A program made the translations under genes and the position numbers. From the NCBI GenBank assembly GCA_038503035.1, contig JAVSML010021644.1:199272-263271 (forward strand): 64,000 nucleotides of DNA. Reading direction: 5' to 3'. This DNA is from Crocodylus rhombifer (taxonomy: Eukaryota > Chordata > Crocodylia > Crocodylidae). Positions 34,053 through 44,486 of this stretch are shown here, piece by piece; the first letter of the stretch is position 1; every line of letters begins with the position of its first letter. The notes beneath the pieces were generated by a model. That model saw only the letters and a list, made by a program, of their open reading frames with translations, ran no database searches and was not told the origin of the DNA.

Positions 34053-34649
34053 TCAGTTGGTCAGGTATGAATTGCCCTTGGTGAATCCAGGCTGACTATC
34101 CTCCAAGTGCTTAAAAATGGATTCTGTGAGGACCTCCTCCTTTATTTTTCCAGGGACTGAGGCGAGGCTGATTGGTCCATAGTTCTCTGGACCCTCCTTC
34201 TTCCCTTTCTCAAAGATGGGCACTGTATTTGCCTTTTTCCAATCATCTGGAACCTCCCCCAGTCGCCATGAGTTTTCTAAGATAATGGCTAGTGGCTCTG
34301 CAATCACATCCGCCAACTCCCTCAGCAACCTCGGATGTGTTGCACCCAGCCCCACGGACTTGTATATGTCCAGCTTTTCTAAATAGTCCCTAACCAGTTC
34401 TTTCACCACTGAGGGCTGTTCCCCTTCTCCCCAAACTGTGCTGCCTGGTGCAGTAGTCCAGGAGTTGACCTTGCCTGTAAAGACTGAGGTAAAAAGTGCA
34501 TTGAGTGATTCAGCGTTTTCTTCATCACCCATCCCTAGGTTGCCTCTTGCATTCAGTAAGGGACCCACACTTTCCCTGACCTTCTTCTTGTTGCTAACAT
34601 AATTGTAGAAACCCTTCTTGTTAACCTTGACCCTAGCCGCAACTCCAAT
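34053..34649 (-). pseudogene. CR1 reverse transcriptase fragment
   Basis: Part of the open minus-strand frame at 34053-34937; only the section up to 34649 is CR1. It shows NKKGFYNYVSNKKK, VGPLLNARGNL, FTSVFTGKV, then the RT start VPIFEKGKKEGPENYGPISL and ASVPGKIKEE, and QPGFTKGNSYLTN. Against the usual 'VPIFKKGKKEDPGNYRPISL' and 'QHGFTKGRSCLTNL', several changes are visible. At 34053 a one-base loss shifts the frame; the text goes on as IAFYDDITGS and FSKSFDMVSHSI, so the first catalytic Asp region is out of frame. Confidence 0.92.
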
Positions 34650-35330
34650 CAGTGCCACAGCAAGGAAGTTTGGTGCCCGGGGCAAAGTCCGCAATGGCAA
34701 CCTGCCTTTGCCCCATGCACAGATCTGTGGGGCACACGCCTCTTGATGCTTGCCTAGGAGTGCATGCAGTGGCAGGAGCCACCCATAGGTGGAGGGAGAA
34801 AAAATAATTTGGGGGGGCTCTGCCCAGCAGGTAAGTCTGAGGGAAAGAGCGGGGAGAGGGGAAAGGGCCATTGGGGGGGGGGCGGGGGACAGACAGATTA
34901 AGGCAGAAAGTAAGGGAGGGAGTAGGGCCCTGGCCAAGGCAGCTGGTGGGAGAATCAGAGCCTGAGTGGCTCATCTGAGGTGGGGTGGGGAGGGTTCCTG
35001 CTGTTATGCATGCTTTGGCAGAGGCCCGGGGGGCACGTTCCCCACTCATCTGTGTGCGGGGTAGGGGCGGGCTGCTGCCACGTACTGGGATATGTGCCCA
35101 GCTGCCTCCAGAGTCACGTGATTCTATGTGCTTTCTGCTACTGGGCAGGCAGGTGGCATGGTGCAGCCCAGCAGTGGCAGGCACATGGCGCTGTGCTGCT
35201 TTCAGGGCAGCTGTAGCACAGCACAGAGCCCAGCATGAAACAGCAGCCGCCTCTGCCCTGCATACAGATCAGTGGGCACGTGCCACCCAGGCCTCCACTG
35301 GGGTGTGCACAGTGATGGGAGCCCCCCTGC
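34650..35330. mobile_element. GC-rich composite repeat with palindrome, hAT-like left end
   Basis: The start CAGTGCCACAGCAAGGAAG with TTTGGTGCCCGGGGCAAAG resembles the 'cagtggcgtaac...gcccggggcaa' hAT type (compare 16867). A unit of about 85 bp occurs three times: 34703-34788 (+), about 34994-35080 (reversed) and 35243-35325 (+), with words like TGCCCCATGCACAGATCTG and TGCCCTGCATACAGATCAG. The second and third units form a 330-bp imperfect palindrome centred near 35160. G-runs lie at 34873-34882. No right end was found, so the limits are provisional. Confidence 0.5.
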
Positions 35331-36439
35331 ACCCCTGGACGAGCTGCCCAGGCTCCGATTGTCCCACCAACCAGCCCAGCTGGGATTCCATTCACCTCTG
35401 CCTCTGCCCCCACTCCCTCCCTCACTGCTGGGGCCTCAATCTGCACTACATCACCCTTGCTCTCCCCTGTGACACTAATCCAGAGACTTTCAACAGGCCT
35501 ATCTCCAGTTTCTTACTGGAGCCCTGAGCAGCCATACAACTCTTTTACGCACAGCACAACACTTCCTCCTCTTCTTTCCTGAATGGAAAGTTCCAGTCTC
35601 TGCCCGTGGCTGGTTAATAGTTGGGGAAAGATTTTGCTTGCCATATACTCTTGCTTCAACAATTCTCTGCTAAGGGTATTGCATTTAAGATGCTGGATCT
35701 TTTGACCCTACCGATAGACAATGATAGTGAAAGTCACAGAATCATCTGACCATCCAATGGAAGCGAGAATGCAAAACACTCAACACCCACGTGAAACTCC
35801 CCTTCCCTTCCCCCCACTAACTGGACGGCGATGGAAAAGCCAAGGATCTTTTAAATATATATGAAAATCTTGGAGTTATGAAAAGGAAATGCCAGGCAGG
35901 TTAATCGATTTCATGCCGTTATTTTATGCACTCGGTATGTAATCCCACTGCTAAAAGTATGCAGAGTGCTCCATAAATCCGTACTTCCTTTCCTTTCTGC
36001 TCTATGTACAAACTGAACAGTTGTTTCCCTGAAGCCAGAGATGAAACTGCAGAACAATTGGCCAGTTGTGTCTACAGGGTTATGCTGAATTCTGGTATCT
36101 GCCACTCAAGTGTAACAAGTCATTTTGTAGCCACTGAAATCCAAGCATTGCATAGCTACAAACAATACATTCTCCACTCACACAACATGAGAAAGTCAGG
36201 TCAGCATACATATGTTTGAATGAATGAATTTAAAAACCATGTAGAAGGGAAGAAGCATATTACATGCAACAAACAGGCAAATATAACTGTTTGTGGGAAT
36301 TCTGTATCCAGTTGGACTAGTCCAGTTAGACTAGTACAGTAGCTTTTTTCATGATGCAAGTTCCATGTATTTTAAGAGCCCCCACTGGTACTTTTTAGGA
36401 TTCCCAAAGAGCTGCAGTACTATTCCTGTTAGTACAACT
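35331..36439. other. Unassigned DNA
   Basis: C-rich to about 35480, then ordinary sequence. No gene or defined repeat was recognised. Confidence 0.4.
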
Positions 36440-37010
36440 GGGATGCAGGCTTGACCCTAGAGGGACCAAAGTGGGGTGCAAAAACAGACAAGGTCAGGGA
36501 GCTCAAGTCCCAGCTAGAGTCAAGGGATAAGAAGCAAGCAGGTTAGGAGGCTGAAGATACTGGGACACAGACAGTAAACCTGGGCAGAACCGTGAGCCAG
36601 GGTGGGGGAGTCAGGGGCAGGAGGCCAGGATCCAGATGGGAAACGCTAGCCAGCAGTTCTTGGATAGGTAGCAGCTATAAGTGTATGGGACCAGGAGCTG
36701 GCAATCGCCAAGCAGAACCACAAGCCAGGTGTCAGAAGAAGGGGTTCTGGATTGGAGGCAGGAGCATTGGATAGGGGTTCAAGGATCTGACAAAGCAGTT
36801 TGGAGCAAAAGTGTCTGTGAACAGGTCTGGAACCAGAAGTCAGCAGGAAGGAACCGGGAATTAACAGGCAGAAATCAGGAACAAAAACGAAGCCAGAAAG
36901 CTATTAAGCAAGACCTAAGGAACCAACAAGCAAGACTAGGTCACTTACAACAAATAGGCAGGGCCCAGGGAACCAGCGACAAGGCATCAGAAGTCCAAGG
37001 ATTTTTTTTT
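36440..37010. repeat. Purine-rich degenerate repeat
   Basis: Long G+A-biased block built from diverged words such as CAGGAGCTGGCAATC, GGAACCAGAAGTCAGCAGG, AAGGAACCGGGAATTAAC and CAGGCAGAAATCAGGAAC, roughly a 'ggaaccagaagtcag' theme. It ends near a run of T (TTTTTTTTAATAG). A 135-codon plus frame is a by-product of stop-poor purine text. It may be part of an LTR-type or unknown repeat; not assigned. Confidence 0.45.
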
Positions 37011-37222
37011 AATAGAAAAAGTATCAAAACCATGCTTTCCGTTAATGAAAAACAAGCAAACAAAAAGAAACATCTAAAACAAGAATAATATAAACATGTC
37101 GTAACAATATTTATTAACACAAATTCAGAAGAGCAAAGCACACCGCAAAACAAACAGTATCTTTCCATTATTTCCTCTCTCTCATTTCCCTCTTTTCCCA
37201 CACAATTAACAGCCCTTATTTA

Positions 37223-37653
37223 AGGGGTGTCCAACATACTGTCGATGGGCTGGAACTCTTCCAACTGGCTGGCTGGTAGTCCAACAGGTTACCGGACGTT
37301 GGGGGACATGGCCAGTAGAGTGTAGCCTATTGCAAAATTTGGGGTCCCTTCACCTCAGTGGACATTGTGCAGATACTGCCTTCATTTGCCCCACTGCTGC
37401 CTGCTCCCTGACTCAGGCTCCTGCCTGCTCTTGGACCCATACTGCCACCTGATCCCCAACGTGTGCTCTTGTGCATGCCTGGACCTGCACTGCTGCTCAA
37501 TCCCCAGCCCGCGTCACTGCCTGAATGTGCACCCATACTGCTGGCCCTGGACCTAGACCCAGGGCAGTTGCTACTGACTTCACAGGTCCAGGTCAGGAGG
37601 AGCCCCTGTAGTCCAGATCTAGCCTGGGGCCTGGAGTTAGTTTGACACTCTTG
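37223..37653. mobile_element. Possible hAT element, GGGGTGTCCAAC type
   Basis: AAGGGGTGTCCAACATACTG on the left and, reversed from the right, CAAGAGTGTCAAACTAACTC look like a hAT pair of the CAGGGGTGTCAAAC style. The C-rich interior resembles other hAT interiors here. No matching 8-bp flank was found, so the call is moderate. Confidence 0.5.
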
Positions 37654-38338
37654 CAGGGGTCAGAACATTTTAAACCAATGCAATTAACATATTGGTGTAG
37701 GCGTGTCTACTACATGGACAGCGCCATCAGGGTCCTGCCTGTAACTTGTAAAAAAAAGTAATACCATTTTCTTATTGCCACCCCTCCGAAGCTTACTTTG
37801 TAACTGCCACCTCCCAGAACAGTACAATACAATAGATAGGTCTTTGACCCCAAATTTAAAACAGCTTTCAGTGAAAACAAAAAACCTCCAACTTACACAA
37901 AGCCATCAATATACGTATGTCCCACTTATCTATCCCTTTTTAATGAAGTTCTCAAACTTTTTTACCTTCAGTCAAGGAAAGCCACTTGTATTTTTTCCAG
38001 GTTTCTGTTGCTCCATCTTCTCATTTGTCTCTTTCTTTTGAAGAATAATCTTAATTCATGCATCTAATTTTAAAACAGTTTCTTGTTTCTAAATCCAAAC
38101 ATTCAAAAGCAAGCAAGTTTTGTTTTCCACAATGCTAATTTTAAAGCATTCTGTGATCTTCCCAAACCTCTGCTTGTCTATATTTGATTTCCTTGGCAGG
38201 ACCCTAAGGACTACAGCCTCTCTAGTTGATTGATCCACAGCTGAAATCTGTTGAATCAGATGCTGCTCTCTGATCTACACTTATTTTACATAAAACAGGT
38301 CACAAAATAGGTAACTGTTCTCTCTCTTCTCTGGCACA
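37654..38338. other. Unassigned DNA
   Basis: No gene or repeat recognised. Confidence 0.4.
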
Positions 38339-38360
38339 GCCCCAGCCCCAGCCCCAGCCT
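38339..38360. repeat. (GCCCCA)n simple repeat
   Basis: Three and a half units, CAGCCCCAGCCCCAGCCCC. Confidence 0.9.
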
Positions 38361-38750
38361 GGTGGGATCCACCCAGCCTTGCCTGCCAGCACCTACAGCC
38401 TAGCTCCCATTGGGCGAGGGGACCACCAATTTTGTGTTGGCTCAGGGCAAACACCTTAATACATTCAGGGCAATACACCTTAATCCGTCTCTGGCTCGAG
38501 CATCTTTCCCAGGGAACTGTCCTTCACGATGACACTATGGTCCTTCCTTCATGTACTTTCCCTTATCTTCCCAGGACCAAGTGGCGGCAGCAACATCAGA
38601 ACATGGTGAGAACAGCAGATATCAATGGTTTCCATCCTGAAAAGCCACATATATCCTTTGACAGTGCTGTGACATGGTGAGTCAGGTTGACACTGTAATA
38701 AACCTGCCCAGCCCTTAGCCATGGGTCTACAAGTCCTCCATAGCAGAGCC

Positions 38751-38760
38751 NNNNNNNNNN
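38751..38760. other. Assembly gap (10 N)
   Basis: Ten N bases after AGCAGAGCC. Any reading frame drawn across it (X residues) is not real evidence of coding. Confidence 0.99.
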
Positions 38761-39154
38761 TCTCAATGGCTGCAAAGGTGGATTTAGGCTGCAGCAGAAT
38801 GAGATCCCCACTTGTCTTAGTCTCCTTGCCACTGGATCCAGGTCCTGTTCAGTCAAGAGCTGTGTGGAAACTGATGTGCAGCAGCTTCTCCACGACAAAA
38901 GAAGTCAAACACAGGCAACTTTAATGAAAACAGCTTTTCCACTCCATTTCTCAAGCACTTTGGCATCCAGTTAATGGTGATGAGAATAGGATTGTAAAGT
39001 CTGGAAGCTCCACATAGGTAGGGGGCTAAAAAATGTGCCCTAAACACAGCCTAATATAGTATTCTGTATTTCTTCCTGACTGGATTACTGCATCCAGTGG
39101 GATCACCTTTACTGAGGTTGAAAATACCAATGATGACACACCATCATTTTCAGA

Positions 39155-39880
39155 ACCTGGAACATTAGGACCCTCATGGACAACTCTAACAGTGAATGCC
39201 CAGAGCACCACACTGCAATTGTGGCCCGAGAACTCAAGTGACACATTGATGTAGCTGCACTGAGCAAGATCCGGCAAGTAGGAGATGGGCAGCTCAAAGA
39301 ACATGAAGGCAGCTACACCTTTTTCTGGAAGGGTAAACAGGAAGGAGTACTCTGATTTCATGGAGTTGGTTTTGCCATTAGGAATGAACTCATAAACTCA
39401 ATGAGTTCTCCATCAAAATAAATGCGCACCTCATGATACTCTGTCTTGAACTGCTGAGTAGCCAACCTTGAAGGAATTCTATGCCAACCTTGACCACATC
39501 CTTTCTGACATTCTGGACAGAGACAGGCTTATTTTTCATGGTGATTGTAATGCCAGAGTCAAAAGAGACTCTAACCTCTGGAATGGAACCATTGGCAAGG
39601 AAGGAGTAGCAAAGATCAACTCCAGTGGCATCCTCCTCTTGACCAAATGCATGGAACCAACACCTCATCATCACCAACACCCTGTTCTGCCAGAAAAACA
39701 GGCACAAGACATCATGGCAACACCCATGATCTAAGCATTGGCACCTCATTGACTATGCCATCTATGCTTAGGATCACAAAAATGTCTGTATTACAAAAAT
39801 GTCTGAGCTATGCCAGGAGCTGATGATTGTTCTCATTTGACCTTGACCACAGGGATGACCTGCTTGGTCAACTGCTTTGG
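39155..39880 (+). pseudogene. LINE endonuclease-domain fragment (not CR1)
   Basis: Pieces of an AP-endonuclease domain can be read in order across shifted frames: TWNIRTL-type start (AACCTGGAACATTAGGACCC), then AIVARELK, HIDVAALSKIRQ, GSYTFFWKGKQEG, HGVGFAIRNEL, EFYANLDHIL, DRDRLIFHGDCNARV (usual GDFNARV, Phe changed to Cys), LWNGTIGKEGVAKINSSGIL and a decayed H-bearing end near 39850. This is the N-terminal domain of an APE-type non-LTR retrotransposon with the 'GVGFAIRN' and 'GDFNARVG' style, unlike the CR1 copies around it. Stops and frameshifts show it is dead. The clade is not resolved by eye. Confidence 0.85.
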
Positions 39881-40024
39881 CATTACATTATAGTCTCATC
39901 ATAAGGAATCCCACATTCTTGTAGGGAGACAATGTTTGCCTGCAGCCATACCAGCAAGTCTCCTATTACTGTCTATTGTGCTTTATTTAAAATGTTTTGA
40001 GCATTAATAAACACTATTATAATG

Positions 40025-40070
40025 CCAAAGAAGTTTAATCAACCAAAGAAGTTTAATCAACCAAAGAAGT
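40025..40070. repeat. 18-bp tandem repeat, 2.6 copies
   Basis: The unit CCAAAGAAGTTTAATCAA occurs twice exactly, then CCAAAGAAGT. It lies downstream of the LINE endonuclease fragment and after AATAAACACTATTATAATG, so it might be a LINE 3' tail repeat. That link is inference. Confidence 0.9.
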
Positions 40071-40302
40071 AAGAAGCATCACTTCCCTCCTCTTCTACTT
40101 TTTTTTCCTGTCCTGTCCTTTGCTTTCCTTTCCCTCCCTCCTGCTTTTCCTTGTATAGTCTGTACTAAATCCCAGAGAGAGTGTTCCTATAGGTCTGTTT
40201 CCTGGACCTCATCCTCCATCCTGTCCAAGCCTTAAAGTGTGACTCAGCTAGACAGGAGTCATCTCCTTTGCCCACCTCCATCTTTTGCTCATCTTTCTTA
40301 CG

Positions 40303-40493
40303 AGGAGGGTAGGAAAACACTGGAACAGGTTACCTAGAGAGGTGGTGGAATCTTCAACCTTGGAGGTTTTTAAGACCCAGCTAGAGAAAGCTTTGGCTGG
40401 GATGATCTAGTTGGAGATGCTCCTGCTTTGAGCAGAGGGACGGACTACATGACCTCCTGAGGTCACTTCTAACCCTAATTTTCTACGATCTCA
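40303..40493 (+). mobile_element. CR1 3' end, plus strand
   Basis: GGAACAGGTTACCTAGAGAGG, then TGGTGGAATCTTCAACCTTGG, AGGTTTTTAAGACCCAGC, TGGGATGATCTAGTTGG and CATGACCTCCTGAGGTCAC encode or match the CR1 C-terminus ([18 protein letters not shown]) and 3' UTR, ending TTTTCTACGATC. About 190 bp remain. Confidence 0.88.
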
Positions 40494-40657
40494 TCCTTGC
40501 TTCCTGTTGTTCTTGTCCTGCTCTTTATTTCTTTTTCAAACTTATGGTTCACCATTCCATTCCTCCTTCTTCCCCTGATTGTTCCTCCTCTTCTCCTACT
40601 CTTTTTCTTCCTCCTGTATCCTTTCCTTCTTAATCCTATTCCACGTGCCCTTTTCTC

Positions 40658-40893
40658 CAATGGTTTTCACACTGTGTTCCACAGAGCCCTGGGGTTCCAT
40701 GATCAATCATCAAAGGTTCCAGCAAAGAGGCTGGGCGTATGGTGGAGTGGGCCAGGATGCAGTGCAAGGCCATTGTCAAGCTGGGTCACCTGGGTCTGCA
40801 TCAGCTCACAGCCCATGGAGCCAGGGGGTATGAGTTCTATGGTAGAAGAAGTGATATGAAAGTGTTCTCTGACTTGAAGTTTGAAAACCACTG
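40658..40893. mobile_element. hAT non-autonomous element, TGGTTTTCA type
   Basis: Left end CAATGGTTTTCACACTGTG, right end GAAGTTTGAAAACCACTG, a good pair of the CAGTGGTTTTCAAACTGTGG hAT style. GTTCCACAGAGCCCTGGGGTTCC follows the left end, as is typical. Flanks CTTTTCTC and CTTTAGGA share only the first four bases. 236 bp. Confidence 0.75.
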
Positions 40894-40901
40894 CTTTAGG
40901 A

Positions 40902-41286
40902 GATCTCCCCAGGAATCTTGAGTTGATGTTTCTGACTCAGTCTTTTGAGATCTGGCCTCTTTCCTTTCCTTTGGTTCTTCCACCACTTTTCCTGCTTATA
41001 GCATTAGTGAACAATTTCAGGAGCATCCTAAAGATTCACCCTTTCTCTCCACAAAGATTACATTAGCACAACTCTTAGCATTCCTATACACTGTGCTCCA
41101 CCTACCTGTGTACTGAACAAACAGTCCAAGTGAAGGTTGCTGCTAGCTATCTTAACCTGCATTTTGACACAGTTAGGGCATTCCATAACAGTATATAAAA
41201 ATGCATTTAGCATCAATTGCTATCTCCAGGGGAAGGTAGTAGACTCCCTCTGGATTTGAGGTTCTGCTGTCAGGAGGACTTGGGCC
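40902..41286. other. Unassigned DNA
   Basis: No recognised gene or repeat. Confidence 0.4.
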
Positions 41287-42322
41287 CAGGGTTGCCAACT
41301 ATTGGTAAGTTACAGACTGTCAGTAAAAAGAGCCTAAAAATGCCTGTCCTTAAAATCCATAAAAAAAGTTAAGTCATCTGTAAAAATTCTAAGCAGCTGA
41401 AGCCCTGTGGTGGGAAAGCGTTTAGACTATGGGTGTCCTTACGTGTGCCCTGGGAAGGAAGGGTGGGAGCTCTGAGAACCGCTTGAATTAAAGCACCTGC
41501 AATGTCATGTGTATTCAGCATCCTATGCTTCAAAATGGCACTGGGGGCATTTTAACTAAAGCTCATTCAACAAGCTGAAGTTAAAGCACTCCCACCAACG
41601 TTTTGAAGTGTGCAGATGCTGAATACACGTGACATGGAGACTGCTGGATTAATCAAATACGCTGCAATGCATGCTAATTAGCATGCGTTGGAGCAGATGT
41701 CCAACAGGTTTACAGGTGCCCATGCAGTGTTGAAGTATAGATAAAGCACAGCAGTGCCATCTGGTATCTGAGTAAAAGGGAAGCACCCTTCAGGGAGCAC
41801 TCAGCAGGGCTGTTTAGGCTCCTCTCTTTTAAGTATGTGCTGCTGCTGAGTCCTATAAGCTGCCTATAACTACTACCTGGGTTGCAGGTAGGCTTCTTTG
41901 GGGGTTCATGTGAGGACAAAAGATGTGAAGCCTGCAGAGGTCAGGTGGGGCGGGGGGGGGGGCAGTATGTTGCAGTCAGGGATATCGGGGTTTGAGGATA
42001 AGTAGGGAACCCCTTGGGCAGCATGGTGTAAAACTACTGCTACAGTCAAACAGGTTTGCCAAACCAAGAATTTTTTTTTTAACTGCAAACCTTTTACTGA
42101 TAATCACCATTTTTTTTTTTTAAATACTATGGTTGCTGTTAAACCCCTGAATTTTAACCCAACCCTTCTAAATGAGGCCTGGCAACAGGGTAGAACCTAG
42201 CAGAAGAGTTACATTTACATTATGTAAAACATAGCAGTAAAAACATATGTCAGTAAAAAAGTTTAGTAGCAGTAAAAACTTTTCAGACTCAGTGAAAAAA
42301 AATTCTTGGATTGGTAACCCTG
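41287..42322. mobile_element. CAGGGTTGCCAAC-type MITE(s), interrupted
   Basis: Left end CAGGGTTGCCAACTATTGG with TGTCAGTAAAAAG; the reverse complement of the right end is CAGGGTTACCAATCCAAG. Flanks CTTGGGCC (41279-41286) and CTTAGGTT (42323-42330) agree at 5 of 8. Inside, a second similar left end CAGGTTTGCCAAACCAAG begins near 42050, so this is either one element broken by insertions or two copies. A foldback MITE (41429-41722) lies inside, and a run of 11 G is at 41952. A relative is at 58865-59107. Confidence 0.65.
41429..41722. mobile_element. Foldback MITE with about 134-nt hairpin (copy 2, nested)
   Basis: The hairpin is at 41502-41635: ATGTCATGTGTATTCAGCAT on the left and ATGCTGAATACACGTGACAT on the right, with CTTCAAAATGGCACTGGGGG against CCCACCAACGTTTTGAAG, closing near AAAGCTCATTCAACAAGCTG. 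Ends ATGGGTGTCCTTACG and, reversed, ATGGGCACCTGTAAACC. Same family as 6404 and 60142. Confidence 0.82.
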
Positions 42323-42339
42323 CTTAGGTTGGTAACCCT

Positions 42340-43784
42340 GCTTGGTATCCATCTCTATCTTGTCACAATCTTTTACTTGGCAAATTTCTCTTATCTCCTT
42401 GCAGTGCCTTTTAATCCATGTTCACAAGTCCATTTCAACTACTTCATCTGAATACATTTTAATGACTACAATTCTCTCTATTATTCTGAGCCACATTAAA
42501 AACAAAAGTATTGCAGTTTTGGCTCATCCACAACTTCTTGAAAACCATCTAGAAACTTCTAGTACTTTTCTGGGCTCCTGAAACTCAAACCAGACCCTTA
42601 GTACTTTCTAAAGTAGAATGCCTGAATTCCAGATATATCATTTCCAATCTCCCAATATCACAGCAAAATTGTACTCTTCACTAATCCCTGCAACCAGGCA
42701 TCATTGATCCAGTAGGTCTATCCATCACCATCCCTCTTCTCTGCCACTGTCTCTCCTCTGACAGGGAGGGCACAAAGAGTCCCCATTATCACCACCACTA
42801 ACACAGCCATACTTGCTGCCTCCTCCACCACTGCCGCTGCAGCCACCACTACTGATGATCTAGGCTCAGAGCCTACCTGCCATCCTGCCAGAAGGTCCAA
42901 CAGACAGGAACCCTTGCTGCTTAAGTGATCAGAAGCTCAGGGCCAGAGAGGGAGATATCTATCTTATTGTGTAGCCTGCTAGGTATTTGAAAGAGCTGAT
43001 GCATATAAGCAGGCAGCCATATCCACGCAGGCAACTGGGATCATCAACCGGGGGTAGTTTGGCCACTGGCAAATCAGACCCACTCAGGTAACCAGGGCCA
43101 GCTGGAAGCAATTTAGCCTTCCTACTGCCCTAGCTCTTGATAGCGTCTACCATTCAATGTAAGATTTTATGCTCGTGACCTTTGGAATGTCTTTGGTTTT
43201 CAGAGAACAGTTTTCCTGATTATTTTCTTCCTATCAGAAAGAATGTTGAGCAAGTTGCAAATAACCAGCATGCACCATATTTGTGGTGACCTGCCTACCC
43301 TCTTCACCTTGCATTCTACACGCATCCAAAGGGACATCTCACTAGTGCTTACTGACTGCCAATGTGCACAGATGTAGGCCATGAACCTGTGCCACAAGGA
43401 CCTGCTTCTCTGACCCAGCATTAATATAATCTTCATTGGACAACAATACTGAATTACTCCCAATTGTTCAAAAAGAACAAAAGTTAACTCCTCCCCCTGT
43501 CATGCAATTGGCTTAAAAATCACAGAGTATGTAAGGACTAGTACATTTGGAGCTTTTTGTGTTTGTCTATTGAACTTTTATCAATTTTTCTCTACAGCCA
43601 TAAGAGCTAGAAACAAAGAAAGACCTTTTAGACCTTCAGTATACAAAAGTAAAGAAAAAAAATTACATAACCCCACAAAAGGCTGGAGAGGAGAGGAGAC
43701 ACTGCACCAGAATCAAAAATATGAAAACTTCTCTGTTCCTATTTACATAAGTCATGGTCACACATTCATAATCAGCTGGCCAAG
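42340..43784. other. Unassigned DNA
   Basis: A patch of CAC/CCA triplets (42720-42850, ATCACCACCACTAACAC) gives low-complexity Ala/Val frames. No gene or mobile element was recognised. Confidence 0.4.
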
Positions 43785-43820
43785 AAAGAAAGAAGGAAAG
43801 AAAGACAGACAGGAGAGTCA
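43785..43820. repeat. (GAAA)n/(GACA)n simple repeat
   Basis: AAGAAAGAAAGAAGGAAAG then AAAGACAGACAGG. Confidence 0.85.
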
Positions 43821-43964
43821 GAAGTGCATATATCCAGGAACAAAGGCTTTGAGAAAAATATAACGTTTCAGGAGATCATAACATGGACACACATACAGAC
43901 CATATGCATTTTATATCCAAACACTCAGACCCTCTAACCATCATAATGAAGTTTAAATAGGGAT

Positions 43965-44486
43965 CTACCCAATCCGTGATTTTGTGATTTTCACAGAAAC
44001 TGTGATAAAAGGTAGTTTCCATCATCACTGTGAAAAATGGTGTTCCCCACTATTTTGCAAAGAATTGATGGGAAAAAACTTACAAAAAATAAAATGCTTG
44101 CTCCTCAATGGGAACCAGCAGCTGCTGTGGCCCAGGCATGCAGTCTGCCAGTGGGGGAAGAGGACAGCCACTGGCATGAAAGGGAATAGCAAAAATGGCA
44201 GCTGCCTCCTCCTCCCTCCGCTGCTGATTGGCCGAGATGTCTGTCCTTTGTCTGGGCCTGCCCCCATTGGCCAATCAGCAGCTAGGGGTGAGGCTGCATG
44301 AAGGGCATGAGGAGCAGGACTACTGGGGCCCCTCAGACAATTGGGGGGTAGAGGGTGGGGAGAAATTGCCACGAAGACTGAAAATGGCAGTCTTCCCCTC
44401 CGTGCATTTTAAGTAGGTTCTTAAGGATAAGAAGACACAAGTTTATCACAGTTTCTGTGAAAATCACAAAATCACAGATTGGGTAG
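43965..44486. mobile_element. Non-autonomous DNA element with about 45-bp TIRs
   Basis: The left arm CTACCCAATCCGTGATTTTG with TGATTTTCACAGAAACTGTG matches, reversed, the right arm CACAGTTTCTGTGAAAATCA with CAAAATCACAGATTGGGTAG, with one or two differences over about 45 bp. TTTAAA occurs beside both ends but is separated by TAGGGAT on the left, so the duplication is unclear. Inside, CTGCTGATTGGCC (44221-44233) and GGCCAATCAGCAG (44269-44281) form an exact 13-bp inverted pair with CCAAT boxes. 522 bp, no transposase. Confidence 0.85.

Larger units (their letters stand above)
33163..34649 (-). mobile_element. CR1 LINE, minus strand, 1.5 kb
   Basis: Read on the minus strand, it starts in the reverse-transcriptase region (34649) and runs through ORF2 to the 3' UTR (CAAAGCAGGACAATCTCC at 33162, inverted). 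The + strand text CTTGTCCACATCCATTCTG, then CCAAAACTGGATACAGTACTCC and CAGGTGCGGCCTCACC is the inverted CR1 region for WAPHFRRD-like and ERVQRR-like residues. The 5' side is cut off by another repeat at 34650; the 3' tail is replaced by the TIR element at 32671. Frameshifts and stops make it dead. Confidence 0.93.

Noticed and set aside
34650..34937. N-terminal part of the 294-codon minus frame that contains CR1 RT
   Set aside because: CR1 similarity stops at 34649 where another repeat begins; the first part is only an open extension through GC-rich repeat DNA and not a fusion gene.
36592..37088. 135-codon Gln/Lys/Arg-rich frame
   Set aside because: Product of purine-rich degenerate repeat text; no coiled-coil or domain pattern beyond composition.
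38596..38924. Open frames that cross the N gap at 38751-38760
   Set aside because: The gap is unknown sequence, so frame continuity across it has no meaning.
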